64,000 nt of DNA from Roseivirga sp. (GTDB lineage Bacteria > Bacteroidota > Bacteroidia > Cytophagales > Cyclobacteriaceae): contig JAAWWF010000030.1 in the NCBI GenBank assembly GCA_021404565.1, positions 124,001 to 188,000 of the forward strand, in the 5' to 3' direction. The notes beneath the pieces were generated by a model. It saw only the letters and a program-made list of their open reading frames with translations. It searched no databases and was not told the DNA's origin. This document shows positions 34,465-43,537 of the stretch, in pieces. The position numbers and the translations under genes were made by a program. Position 1 is the stretch's first letter, and each line of letters begins with the position of its first letter.

Positions 34465-35643
34465 TTGATCAAGAAAATCAGATATTACATTTTCCTCCGG
34501 GATGTCTTGCTTTTGGCTGTCAGTGCCTTTGGCGGACCTCAGGCCCATTTTGCCATGCTAATCAAGATTATGGTAAAGAAAAGGGGATATCTTACAGAGG
34601 AAGAGCTTATCGAGCTCAATGCCCTCTGCCAGGTACTACCGGGGCCTACTTCTACACAGACCATCACTGCTATCGGTTTCCGAATAGGAGGAGCCAATCT
34701 GGCCTATCTTACTCTTTTGGTATGGATACTGCCTGCAGTGACCATTATGACGCTGGCGGGGATTCTGATTAACAATTATCAGGCGAAAAACTTCAGCCTG
34801 GAATTTACCCGCTTTATCCAGCCAATGGCCGTAGGGTTTGTGAGCTATGGTGCTTATATCATAACCTCCAAGGTAATTAAAAGTAAAACGGCCATGGGCT
34901 TAATGATGCTCTCGGCCATTGTTACCTATTTTATTACCAAGCCCATAGCCCTCCCTTTAGTTTTCATTTTTGCGGGTTGCATTACAGCCTTTAAATACAA
35001 AAAACACGCCCCTGAAGAGAAGCAAAAGATCAAGATAAAGTGGGGCAACTTCACCCTCTGGGGGCTTGTGCTGGTAGCAGCGGCTTTATTAGGTGCTTTT
35101 ACGCAAGATCGTATCGTACTGCTTTTCGAGAACTTTTACCGGAATGGAAGTCTGATATTCGGAGGAGGCCAGGTACTTATTCCCTTCCTGAATACAGAGT
35201 TTGTAGAGTTTAAAGGCTACCTCAGCTCTGAGGAGTTTCTTTCGGGTTTCGGTATGGTTCAAGCTGTACCGGGTCCGGTGTTCTCATTCAGTTCTTTTAT
35301 AGGCTCTTTGTCCGTGCGCGACATGGGCCTGGGTGCCCAGATTCTGGGTGGATTCGTATCTGCCATAGGTATATTTCTTCCCGGTACATTCCTCATCTTC
35401 TTTGTAATCCGGTTTTGGGAAGACCTGAAGCGTTATCGCGTGGTCAGAGCCTCTTTGGAAGGTGTAAATGCTGCCAGTGCCGGCATGGTGGTGGCCTCTG
35501 CTTTTGTGCTTTTTCAGCCTATTGAAAACAACGTTCTGAATGTATCTGTGGTCATCGGAACTTTTCTCCTGCTTACTTACACCAAAATACCTGCACCCTT
35601 CATTATTTTGGCTGGCTTGCTTGCTGGCTTTCTCATCACCTAA
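34465..35643 (+). CDS. chrA: chromate transporter family protein ChrA
   Basis: Two-domain CHR-family membrane protein of 392 residues with about ten to twelve helices. Each half carries the family motif: FGGPQAHFAM near the N-terminus (with LPGPTSTQTIT) and FGGGQVLIPFL in the second half (with VPGPVFSFSSF). Members expel chromate, though many homologues have unknown anion substrates. The TTG at 34465 is the start because the next Met would cut off the first motif. The 3' end overlaps the convergent ldcA-type gene by eight bases. Confidence 0.88.
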   Translation: MIKKIRYYIFLRDVLLLAVSAFGGPQAHFAMLIKIMVKKRGYLTEEELIELNALCQVLPGPTSTQTITAIGFRIGGANLAYLTLLVWILPAVTIMTLAGILINNYQAKNFSLEFTRFIQPMAVGFVSYGAYIITSKVIKSKTAMGLMMLSAIVTYFITKPIALPLVFIFAGCITAFKYKKHAPEEKQKIKIKWGNFTLWGLVLVAAALLGAFTQDRIVLLFENFYRNGSLIFGGGQVLIPFLNTEFVEFKGYLSSEEFLSGFGMVQAVPGPVFSFSSFIGSLSVRDMGLGAQILGGFVSAIGIFLPGTFLIFFVIRFWEDLKRYRVVRASLEGVNAASAGMVVASAFVLFQPIENNVLNVSVVIGTFLLLTYTKIPAPFIILAGLLAGFLIT

Positions 35644-36526
35644 AACTAAGCGTAACTTTTTCGGGATCGGCCTCCAATACTGCCTCTTCACCACATACCA
35701 GGGTCAGGTTATGACTTTCGTGTCCGGTCGGAAAACCATATACCACCGGACAGCCAAGCTTATCGAAGTGAGATTCCAACACCTCAATAGTCGAGTAACC
35801 GAAAGTATCGTTGTGATCTTTCATACTCGAAAAATCACCAATGATCACTCCTCGCAGGTTATCAAGTTTGTCAGCACGCCTCAACTGCACCAGCATACGG
35901 TCCAAATGGTAGATATACTCCCCCACCTCTTCCAAAAAGAGTATTTTTCCTTCAGTCTCAATTTCTGAAGAGGTGCCGATTGAGTTACAGATCATAGTCA
36001 GGTTACCACCAATAAGCTTGCCCTCAGCTTTCCCCGGCTTATTTTCTTTCCTGGCTTTAATCTCATAAGTCAATGACTCGCCCATCAGTGCCTTTCTCAA
36101 TGACTCATCAGACCTGGTGTCCCTATACAAAGAAGCGACCATAGGACTATGCATTGATGCCAGCCCCAGGTTATCTAGACAACAAAGAAGGCTGGTGATA
36201 TCACTAAATCCACATATCCATTTCGGCCGAATCAGAAGCTTATCAAAATCAAGGTGATCCAGAATACGCGTAGTGCCATAACCACCTCTGGCCATAATCA
36301 CAGCCTTTACTTCAGGGTGGTCAATAGCCCATTGTACATCGGCAAGCCTCTCTTCGTCAGTGCCGGCAAACAGGTTGTGCTGCTTCTCAGCATTCTTTCC
36401 TATTACCGGAACGAGCCCCCAGGACTCGAGTACCTCAAGCCCCGCTGTCATATCTGATTGCAGTCTTTTAGCCGGGTTTACTACAGCTACCTTGTCACCT
36501 TTTTTGAGGAATTCGGGAATAATCAT
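35636..36526 (-). CDS. LD-carboxypeptidase (peptidase family S66)
   Basis: Cytoplasmic peptidase of 296 residues that removes the terminal D-Ala from murein tetrapeptides during peptidoglycan recycling. The family start is KKGDKVAVVNPAKR, followed by MARGGYGTTRILDHLD. The nucleophile Ser is in GFSDITSLL (near residue 111). The triad Glu is in LFLEEVGEYIYHLDRML and the His in GFPTGHESHN. There is no signal peptide, as expected for LdcA. It is the only minus-strand gene of this stretch before the terminator at 36532. Confidence 0.93.
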   Translation of the reverse strand: MIIPEFLKKGDKVAVVNPAKRLQSDMTAGLEVLESWGLVPVIGKNAEKQHNLFAGTDEERLADVQWAIDHPEVKAVIMARGGYGTTRILDHLDFDKLLIRPKWICGFSDITSLLCCLDNLGLASMHSPMVASLYRDTRSDESLRKALMGESLTYEIKARKENKPGKAEGKLIGGNLTMICNSIGTSSEIETEGKILFLEEVGEYIYHLDRMLVQLRRADKLDNLRGVIIGDFSSMKDHNDTFGYSTIEVLESHFDKLGCPVVYGFPTGHESHNLTLVCGEEAVLEADPEKVTLSFR

Positions 36527-36531
36527 GGCCT

Positions 36532-36561
36532 AAAATAAAAAAACCTCTTCGTTAGAAGAGG
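36532..36561 (-). terminator. hairpin terminator of the uppS-bamA-skp-skp operon
   Basis: ACCTCTTC and GAAGAGGT (36542-36561) form a perfect 8-base stem with loop GTTA. On the minus strand it runs into TTTTTTTATTTT. It lies 28 bases after the stop of the last Skp-like gene. Confidence 0.85.
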
Positions 36562-36589
36562 TCTTAGTAATGCGATTAATCAATTTCTC

Positions 36590-37174
36590 TTAGTTCTCGT
36601 TGTTATTGGCAGTAGCTGCAGGAGCTCCGCCAGCATTTGCATCCGTAGGCATTGGTACACCCAGCTTGGCAAATACAGCTTCGGTAATATTGTCTTCGTC
36701 ATTAGCGGCCAAAACAATACCTCCACCACCGGCAATTTGAGCGTTAAGGATCATGGCATATCCCTTTTCTTTTCTCACCTCATCAATGGCGTTTTGAACC
36801 TTCTGATAAACAGGGTTCAGCAAGGCGGCCTGCTTATTACCATAGGCCTGCTGTACCTGTACAGAAAAAGCTTCGAGGTCAGAGTTCATTTTACGAATCT
36901 CATTCTCACGCTCCTGCAATACCAGTTGAACAGCGTTAGGGTCTTGCGCCATAGCCTGTAGTTGCTGAATTTTTGTGTTGATTTCAGTTCTTTTTCCATT
37001 CACCTGGCTTCCCAACTGCTTTTCAAAGGTCTCCAGCTCAGAATTGATACCTGTCATTTCAGGCATGTTAAAAACGATCGCGTCTATGTTGGTATAGCCG
37101 ATCTTAAAATCCTGTCCCATTACAGCTACGGTAGTCATTAGCATAGCTGCCATTACAAATAATTTACGACTCAT
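36590..37174 (-). CDS. OmpH/Skp-family periplasmic chaperone (second copy)
   Basis: Periplasmic protein of 194 residues that holds unfolded outer-membrane proteins. The signal peptide ends at TVAVMG before QDFKIG. The start of the mature domain (IGYTNIDAIVFNMPEM) and the long helical arm (about residues 40-130, ELETFEKQLGSQVNGKRTE) are typical, as is the return strand KGYAMILNAQ. The last 20 residues are Ala/Asn-rich and probably disordered. It follows another Skp-like gene by 26 bases and precedes the operon terminator. Confidence 0.92.
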   Translation of the reverse strand: MSRKLFVMAAMLMTTVAVMGQDFKIGYTNIDAIVFNMPEMTGINSELETFEKQLGSQVNGKRTEINTKIQQLQAMAQDPNAVQLVLQERENEIRKMNSDLEAFSVQVQQAYGNKQAALLNPVYQKVQNAIDEVRKEKGYAMILNAQIAGGGGIVLAANDEDNITEAVFAKLGVPMPTDANAGGAPAATANNNEN

Positions 37175-37200
37175 GATTTCTACTCTTAAATTTTAATGTT

Positions 37201-37725
37201 CTAGTTTTCTTTTTCAAGTAATCCCAATTCCTCCAATACATATTCAGTATAGTCATGCACCGGATTGGAGTAAATGATTCCCACATCTGCGGCCTTATCA
37301 AAAATGTAGTCTAATCCTCTTTTTTTAGCGACTACTTCCACAGCCTCCCAGAGCTTCTGCTGAAGCGGTCTGAGCAACTCTTCTTGCTTTTTGAAAAAAA
37401 GTCCGTCAAATGCAAAAAGCTGCGACTGTTTTTCCAGAGCCTCTTGCTCCTTCTTGTCAATCTCGGCCTGACGCTCTTTTTTCATCTCTGAAGTAAAGGC
37501 CACCTGCTCCAATCTGAACTTAGATCGCATCTTCTCTACTTCACTTAACAAACTCCGTACCTCTTTTTGATAGTCCTTTGCTAATTGATCGATTTCGGCT
37601 TGCTTCTCAGCATACTCCGGCATCTTATTCAGAACATAATCCGAATCAATGTGCCCGAACTTTTGAGCAAGCGCGAAGTTAGATATTAATAATAATAATG
37701 CTATGGCGTTCAGAATTTTATACAT
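37201..37725 (-). CDS. OmpH/Skp-family periplasmic chaperone (first copy)
   Basis: Periplasmic chaperone of 174 residues. The signal peptide ends at NFALA before QKFGH; the mature part begins GHIDSDYVLNKMPEY and has a long charged coiled-coil arm (about residues 35-110). The return region KRGLDYIFDKAADVGIIYS completes the fold. It lies five bases after bamA, the insertase it would feed, and shares its layout but limited sequence with the next gene, so the two are paralogues that have diverged. Confidence 0.93.
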   Translation of the reverse strand: MYKILNAIALLLLISNFALAQKFGHIDSDYVLNKMPEYAEKQAEIDQLAKDYQKEVRSLLSEVEKMRSKFRLEQVAFTSEMKKERQAEIDKKEQEALEKQSQLFAFDGLFFKKQEELLRPLQQKLWEAVEVVAKKRGLDYIFDKAADVGIIYSNPVHDYTEYVLEELGLLEKEN

Positions 37726-37730
37726 GTTGA

Positions 37731-40382
37731 TCAGCGTAATTGTTGCCCGATCGTAAAGTGTACCTGAGATCCACTGGTAATACCAAGAGCTGTATTTGAA
37801 TCAAATCCATAGGCCCAATCAATACCCAAAAGTCCAAATGCCGGTAAGAAGATTCTCGCTCCAAACCCAGCCGACCTGAAGAGGTCTCTTGGTGAATATT
37901 GCGAATAGTCATTCCAGGCATTACCAGCTTCAGCGAACGCCTGCACATAAATGGTAGACGTAGGAGCCAGTGAGATAGGGTATCTCAATTCTGCTACAAA
38001 CTTGTTAAAAATCAAGCCTCCCCTGAAACCAGAGACCGGGTCGATCGGCACGATACTATTATCGTCATACCCTCTCAACGCCACAATGTCCTGTCCAATT
38101 ATAAAATTATTGGCACCATTTAAACCATTACCCCCCAGAAAGAATCTTTCGAACGGTCCTGTATCTGTTCTGTCGCCATAGCTACCAATGAAGCCCAGAT
38201 GTGCTCTGGCATTGATCACAAACTTCTTAGGTAATGGAATAAAGAAGGAAGCATCCATAATCCATTTGTGATACTCAATCCACTTGTAGCGCTCGGCAGT
38301 ACTTAAATCTGACCTCTCAAACTTATCCTTGTCAAAAAGCGATACCGGAGGTGTGAGGTTTACATTCAAAGTAAACTGAGAACCATATCTCGGAAACTGG
38401 GGATTGTCAATGTTACTTCGTGAGATGATAGTATTAAAGGTCAAGCTGTTCGCATCGCCCGTAGAAAAACCGAGGGTCTGACCAAAATTGAATACCTGAT
38501 AATACTGATAAGAGATGTTATTGGATATCTGGAAATAGTCATCCGGCCATCTTAACTTTCTACCCAAACCAATTGTAAAACCACTGGCTTTCAAAAAGCC
38601 ATTCAGGTCATTTGTAAAAATATCAATACTTCTGTTTACGGTCCGGTTAACACTGATAGTAAAGTTGTTTGGCCTTCTTCCTCCCAACCAGGGTTCAGAA
38701 AAAATCAGGTTATAACTCTGGAATCTTCTACCATTAGACTGAATCTGCAGAGACAGTCTCTGACCATCTCCCGAAGGATAAGGCCTCCATTTACTCCAGT
38801 CACCAATATTTTTAACAGAGAAATTGTTCAGTGACAAACCTACAGTACCGACAAAACCAAAAGGTCCACCAAAACCACCTGACAACTGAATTTGATCTGA
38901 TGACTTTTCAACGAGCTCAAACTCTATATCTACAGTACCATCGGCCAGATTCGGGATTGGTCTTGGATTGATTTGCTCAGGGTCGAAGAAACCTAGCTGA
39001 GCCAATTCTCTTGTAGTCCGGATCAGCGCCTTCCTGCTGAATTTCTGCCCGGGTAATGTTCTGATTTCCCGCAGTACCACGTGGTCGCTGGTACGATCAT
39101 TCCCTTTCAGGATAATTCTTTTAATCGTGGCTTGCTCACCTTCATTGAGCCTCATTTCCAAATCAATGGAATCATTCTCGGCTCTTACCTCTACTACATC
39201 CAGCCGGAAGAAAAGGTAGCCATCATCCATATACAGAGAATTAATGTCATCTCCGCCTTCACCATCGAACTGCGTTCTCTGGCTTATTTTCTCCTGGTTA
39301 TAAACATCTCCCTTTTTGATCCCCAGCCTGGTCGTAAGCTCTTCATCAGTGTATTTAAGGTTCCCCACCCAGTCAATATTTCTGACGTAATACTTGTTTC
39401 CTTCATCTACCTTCACATTTACATTGATGAAATCATCATTGATGCTGAAGATACTATCACTGACCACGGCTGCATCTCTGTAACCCTTGGAATTATAAAA
39501 GTCTATGAGCGTTCCCTTATCGTCATTGAAGTCGTTGCGGATGAATTTGGAAGACTGAAGAAAGTTTAGCTTGACATTACTGCTCAAAAATTCTTTCAGA
39601 TCCCGTTTAGATACCGAATAAGACGAGTCTACATAATTCCGTATAGACTTGGGGTTGGTTTTGAATACCTGGTCGAAAAGTGCAGAAATCAACCAAAACC
39701 TGGGTTTTTCATGCGTGTTCTTTAATGTTTTCTTCAGTCTTGAATTCGAAAAGGTATCATTCCCGTCAAAGCTGATCTTGTTGATCTTTACCTTTGATTT
39801 TTTATCCACGACAAATTTGAGACGAACACCATCATTCACCAATGTATCAGAGTCCTGAACGGTCTTAACTTTCGTGTTGAGATAACCTTTTTCAACAAAG
39901 AACTTATTTATCAAAAGCTCGGTATTCTTGATCAGCGGGGCACTTGCCACCTTACCGATAATTCCTACCTGATCTTTGATTTCCGATGACTGCGTATTGG
40001 TAACGCCTTCAATATCAAAATCGAGAATCCTCGGTCGCTCTGTTAGTTTCACTTCCAAAAAGGCACGATCTCCCTCTATTTTTGTAAGCCAAAACTCAAC
40101 ATCAGCGATAATTCCCTGTTTCCAAAGTCTTTTAATAGCTTCAGAAATTTCACGACCAGGTATCGGGATTTTATCGCCCACCTTTATGCCTGTAAAAGAC
40201 ACCAAAGCCCTTTCTTCCAGCACTTTTAGCCCGGAAAATTTAATGTCGGCAATCTCAAATACCTTTGGGTTAGTATAGTCTATTTGCACGCCTTGCCCTG
40301 CGTTCACCCCATACCTTACCTGTCCTTCCGCGAGGCGGACGACACACAAAGCAATTCCCAGTACAATGAATAATTTCCTCAT
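37731..40382 (-). CDS. bamA: outer-membrane protein assembly factor BamA
   Basis: Outer-membrane insertase of 883 residues. The signal peptide ends at RLAEG before QVRYG. Five POTRA domains fill about residues 30-480 (for example IADIKFSGLKVLEERAL and IKRIILKGNDRTSDHVVL), followed by the Omp85 barrel to the C-terminus (IDWAYGFDS, ending in FTIGQQLR). Omp85 signature VALRGYDDNS is present near residue 775. It is longer than E. coli BamA (810), as usual in Bacteroidota because of POTRA insertions. It starts seven bases after uppS. Confidence 0.95.
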   Translation of the reverse strand: MRKLFIVLGIALCVVRLAEGQVRYGVNAGQGVQIDYTNPKVFEIADIKFSGLKVLEERALVSFTGIKVGDKIPIPGREISEAIKRLWKQGIIADVEFWLTKIEGDRAFLEVKLTERPRILDFDIEGVTNTQSSEIKDQVGIIGKVASAPLIKNTELLINKFFVEKGYLNTKVKTVQDSDTLVNDGVRLKFVVDKKSKVKINKISFDGNDTFSNSRLKKTLKNTHEKPRFWLISALFDQVFKTNPKSIRNYVDSSYSVSKRDLKEFLSSNVKLNFLQSSKFIRNDFNDDKGTLIDFYNSKGYRDAAVVSDSIFSINDDFINVNVKVDEGNKYYVRNIDWVGNLKYTDEELTTRLGIKKGDVYNQEKISQRTQFDGEGGDDINSLYMDDGYLFFRLDVVEVRAENDSIDLEMRLNEGEQATIKRIILKGNDRTSDHVVLREIRTLPGQKFSRKALIRTTRELAQLGFFDPEQINPRPIPNLADGTVDIEFELVEKSSDQIQLSGGFGGPFGFVGTVGLSLNNFSVKNIGDWSKWRPYPSGDGQRLSLQIQSNGRRFQSYNLIFSEPWLGGRRPNNFTISVNRTVNRSIDIFTNDLNGFLKASGFTIGLGRKLRWPDDYFQISNNISYQYYQVFNFGQTLGFSTGDANSLTFNTIISRSNIDNPQFPRYGSQFTLNVNLTPPVSLFDKDKFERSDLSTAERYKWIEYHKWIMDASFFIPLPKKFVINARAHLGFIGSYGDRTDTGPFERFFLGGNGLNGANNFIIGQDIVALRGYDDNSIVPIDPVSGFRGGLIFNKFVAELRYPISLAPTSTIYVQAFAEAGNAWNDYSQYSPRDLFRSAGFGARIFLPAFGLLGIDWAYGFDSNTALGITSGSQVHFTIGQQLR

Positions 40383-40389
40383 TCCAACT

Positions 40390-41127
40390 CTATGTATTTA
40401 CCTGCTCACTTATTTTACCAAAACGCCTTTCCCGCTGTTGGTAGGCGACAATGGCTTCGTATAAATGCTGTTTCCTGAAATCGGGCCACAGTGTATCTGT
40501 AATGAAAAACTCAGTGTAAGCCATCTGCCAAAGCAGAAAATTACTAATGCGTTGTTCACCACTTGTTCTTATCAACAACTCAGGATCAGGAATACCTGAA
40601 GTGTCCAGATAACTTTCAAAAAGATTCTGATCCACCTCATCTATATTCAGTTCACCATTCTGTTGTTTTTTCAGCAAAGCCTTAACGGCATTCACGATAT
40701 CCCATCGACCACTATAGCTTAGTGCCAACACCAGCTTCATTCGCTTGTTATTGGCTGTCTTTTCTATAGCTTCTGCCAGTTCTCGCTGTGCTTTCACCGG
40801 CAGGCTCTTGGTATCCCCTATAGTCGTAAGGCTGATATCATTGTCCATCAATGTTTTAACCTCAGAACTAATAGTCGAAACCAGCAGTTGCATAAGTGCA
40901 TTCACCTCCGCTTTGGGTCTGTTCCAGTTCTCAGTAGAGAAAGCATATAAAGTCAGGAATTTAACACCCAATTCTGCACAACCTTCCGTCACATCACGCA
41001 CGGCCTTGATCGCATGTTTGTGACCAAAAACGCGTGCAGCGCCCTTGCCCTTGGCCCAACGGCCATTGCCATCCATGATCACCGCGATGTGTTCGGGGAG
41101 TTTTTTTGAGTCGATTCTTTCCTTCAT
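40390..41127 (-). CDS. uppS: isoprenyl transferase (undecaprenyl diphosphate synthase)
   Basis: Cis-prenyltransferase of 245 residues that makes the C55 carrier for peptidoglycan and polysaccharides. The catalytic Asp is in HIAVIMDGNGRWAKGKG (near residues 12-28). The segments TLYAFSTENWNRP and LLIRTSGEQRISNFLLWQ are canonical. I prefer the ATG at 41127; a TTG at 41145 is in frame but adds six residues before a normal start. It heads the bamA-skp-skp operon, linking carrier lipid supply with outer-membrane assembly. Confidence 0.95.
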   Translation of the reverse strand: MKERIDSKKLPEHIAVIMDGNGRWAKGKGAARVFGHKHAIKAVRDVTEGCAELGVKFLTLYAFSTENWNRPKAEVNALMQLLVSTISSEVKTLMDNDISLTTIGDTKSLPVKAQRELAEAIEKTANNKRMKLVLALSYSGRWDIVNAVKALLKKQQNGELNIDEVDQNLFESYLDTSGIPDPELLIRTSGEQRISNFLLWQMAYTEFFITDTLWPDFRKQHLYEAIVAYQQRERRFGKISEQVNT

Positions 41128-41208
41128 TTTGACAGCTTCGCGCAAAACAACCGCGAATGTACAAAAATGCTTCTGGTTTTTAAACCATAACCGATTCTTT
41201 AAGAGGGA

Positions 41209-41943
41209 CTATTTCGACCAGGGTTTGAAACAAACTATTCTGTAGAAAGTATAGCTCAATGAAAAACCAGTGAAAAACATCCAGTCATCATCATTGGGGT
41301 TACCACCACGATAGTCCTTAATATTGGGAGTAGCAGCCGATACATTGTCCAACAGATCCGAATTGGTTTTGATAGCTGAAGTGCTTACGCCAAGAGTCCA
41401 CCTTCTGTTAAGCTTGTATTTGATACCTACACCTACCGGGAGTCTCAAATTGACCGTCTGATCGTAGTTCTGACCAAAATTGTCCGTGCCTTCAAAACGG
41501 TAAAGTCCGAGGCCAAAGAAAACATAAGGTGTCCAGTATTGCTGCAACTTCTCATCCCTATAATCGAGAAAATGATATTCAAAGAGTAAATCTGCATTCA
41601 CAAAATTACCTTCGAAAGAAGCTCGCCTATTTGCTGAAAATACGTCAAATGCTTCGTCATCTCTACCTTTGATCTGGCCTACGCCAAGACTCCATCTCAG
41701 ACTGAGCGCCTGATCAACATGCTTTCTGACAAAGAATTGAACACCTGGCCTGTTGTTTCCGGGATCGTAAGATCTTGTTACATCTCCCAGGTAGTTATAT
41801 CCTCCTAGTTCAAAACCAATTTCGGAGTTTTGGGCCTCCGTGGTCTTTGTTAAAACCATCAGAGCAACCACGATCAACCACTTACTCACAGCACCAATAC
41901 GTGCTCGTTTATCCGTACGATATGATTGCAAGCTAGATAACAT
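41209..41943 (-). CDS. DUF6089 family outer-membrane beta-barrel protein
   Basis: Probable outer-membrane barrel of 244 residues. A signal peptide ends at TKTTEA before QNSEIG. The mature part alternates short polar and hydrophobic strands (IGFELGGYNYLGD, TPYVFFGLGLYRFEG, WTLGVSTSAIKTNS) and ends in an aromatic strand. It sits between nadK and uppS, a position I associate with DUF6089 proteins in Bacteroidota. The function is unknown. The basic region before the signal helix is long (about 22 residues), so a shorter start is possible, but no nearer Met is present. Confidence 0.8.
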   Translation of the reverse strand: MLSSLQSYRTDKRARIGAVSKWLIVVALMVLTKTTEAQNSEIGFELGGYNYLGDVTRSYDPGNNRPGVQFFVRKHVDQALSLRWSLGVGQIKGRDDEAFDVFSANRRASFEGNFVNADLLFEYHFLDYRDEKLQQYWTPYVFFGLGLYRFEGTDNFGQNYDQTVNLRLPVGVGIKYKLNRRWTLGVSTSAIKTNSDLLDNVSAATPNIKDYRGGNPNDDDWMFFTGFSLSYTFYRIVCFKPWSK

Positions 41944-41984
41944 CTCTATGACATCTGGCTGATTGCCAGTTAAATATTGTTAAT

Positions 41985-42860
41985 TCAATTCCTCGCATCT
42001 ACTCCCCAATTTAGCTTATGCCTAAGCGTGTCAAAATAGGTCATCTTTTTAAACTGTACCAGTTTAGCCTCAAATGACTCTCTTTTAACGGATAATTCTA
42101 CTTTATCGTCTATACTATTTGATCTGGAATCGAGCGAAGCCATAAATTGACGTGAACGCCCTTCCACTTCAAAGGTAATAGTACTTTTGTCAGAAACTAT
42201 AATGGGTCTCACATTCAGATTGTGCGGGCTCACCGGAGTAATGATGAAATTCTTGAGCTTAGGGTCTACCAAGGGTCCTCCGCAACTAAGTGAGTACCCA
42301 GTAGAACCGGTAGGTGTAGAGACAATCAAACCATCTGCCCAATAAGCATTAAGGTAATCTCCGTCTACATAGGTGTGCACCAAAATCATAGAAGAAGTTT
42401 CCTTTTTTACTATAGTGAACTCGTTAAGACCGAAGTTAAAGGGTTCAAAAAGACCTATATTGGAATCTACATGAATCAGTGATCTTGATTCTATGGAATA
42501 AGCATCTTCATACAACATTTCGACAGCTTCTTCTATTTGGTCTTTGGGGGTAGTTGCTAAAAACCCCAGCCTGCCCAGGTTGATTCCGATGATTGGTGTT
42601 TCATAAGCGCCTGTATATGTAATGGTATCCAGCATAGTGCCATCTCCGCCCATGCTCAGAATAAAATCTAATGCTGAAAGATCATCTCCATGATCAAACA
42701 CCTCCATACCAGAAGTATCTATAGCTGAATTAACAAGCCTTGATTTAAAATCGCGACTTATGGTCAGCGCTACCTCGCGTTTCTTCAATACCTCTACAAG
42801 GTCACTCACACAAGAGAGCGCCTCTTTGGAAGTGCTTTTTCCGTGTAGGGCAATTTTCAT
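41985..42860 (-). CDS. nadK: NAD kinase
   Basis: Enzyme of 291 residues that phosphorylates NAD to NADP using ATP or polyphosphate. The catalytic GGDGT motif is in LSMGGDGTMLDTI (near residues 68-80). FGLNEFTI and the conserved STPTGSTGYSLSCGGP (near 180-195) follow. Length is normal. It starts 11 bases after the CBS-ACT gene and probably belongs to the same minus-strand unit. Confidence 0.95.
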   Translation of the reverse strand: MKIALHGKSTSKEALSCVSDLVEVLKKREVALTISRDFKSRLVNSAIDTSGMEVFDHGDDLSALDFILSMGGDGTMLDTITYTGAYETPIIGINLGRLGFLATTPKDQIEEAVEMLYEDAYSIESRSLIHVDSNIGLFEPFNFGLNEFTIVKKETSSMILVHTYVDGDYLNAYWADGLIVSTPTGSTGYSLSCGGPLVDPKLKNFIITPVSPHNLNVRPIIVSDKSTITFEVEGRSRQFMASLDSRSNSIDDKVELSVKRESFEAKLVQFKKMTYFDTLRHKLNWGVDARN

Positions 42861-42871
42861 AAATGAGAGAA

Positions 42872-43537
42872 TTAAATGTCGAGATACTTCATCAGCATAT
42901 CGTATCGCTCCTGATCGTTGGATTTGGATTCTACTTCCTGAAAACGCCCGATAATTTTATAACCGAAACGCTCCATAGTAGCGGTGATATGAGAGAGTTC
43001 CATTTTATTGATCTTGAGTGTCACCCTGATCTTGGCCGAATCAGTATGATCGCTCGTAAGGCAGCTGCTAAGGATTCGAGCATTCTCTCCCTCCACAATT
43101 CTGCTAATCTCAGCAAGTGAGTAATCTCTGTGATTCATAGAAATAACCAGAATAGCACCCGTTTCCTGTACAGCGGTGCTTTGCGCAAAAGCCGCTATGG
43201 TATCTTCAATAGGTACGACACCAGAAAAACCACCTTTTTCATTCAGTACGGCCACCATCTGAATTTCATACTCAGAAGCCATCTTAATGATATCATAGAA
43301 ATGCTGATGTTCGTATATAAACCCCCTTTCAGCGAAGAGGTCATATTGGCTCACGAGACGGGTTTTATCGTTTTCCTCGAGAATAATATCTTCTGAGAGA
43401 AACCCAAGGAATCTACCTTTTTCCACCACAGGTAGCTGATTGGTCCGCAACTCTTCCATCCAAACAATAGCCTTATGGCCATCATCGGTTAGTTTAAGAG
43501 GGGGGATCATATGATTAATCAGCTCCAGTGCTATCAT
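42872..43537 (-). CDS. CBS-pair protein with C-terminal ACT-like domain
   Basis: Protein of 221 residues. Two CBS motifs occupy about residues 1-130 (NQLPVVEKGRFLGFLSED and IQMVAVLNEKGGFSGVVP), forming an adenosine-ligand-binding Bateman module. A ferredoxin-fold ACT-like domain follows (ILVISMNHRDYSLAEISRIV, near 145-165). The CBS-ACT order resembles AcuB-type proteins. It is presumably a metabolic sensor acting on an unknown partner. It overlaps the alpha/beta hydrolase gene by four bases and precedes nadK. Confidence 0.8.
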   Translation of the reverse strand: MIALELINHMIPPLKLTDDGHKAIVWMEELRTNQLPVVEKGRFLGFLSEDIILEENDKTRLVSQYDLFAERGFIYEHQHFYDIIKMASEYEIQMVAVLNEKGGFSGVVPIEDTIAAFAQSTAVQETGAILVISMNHRDYSLAEISRIVEGENARILSSCLTSDHTDSAKIRVTLKINKMELSHITATMERFGYKIIGRFQEVESKSNDQERYDMLMKYLDI

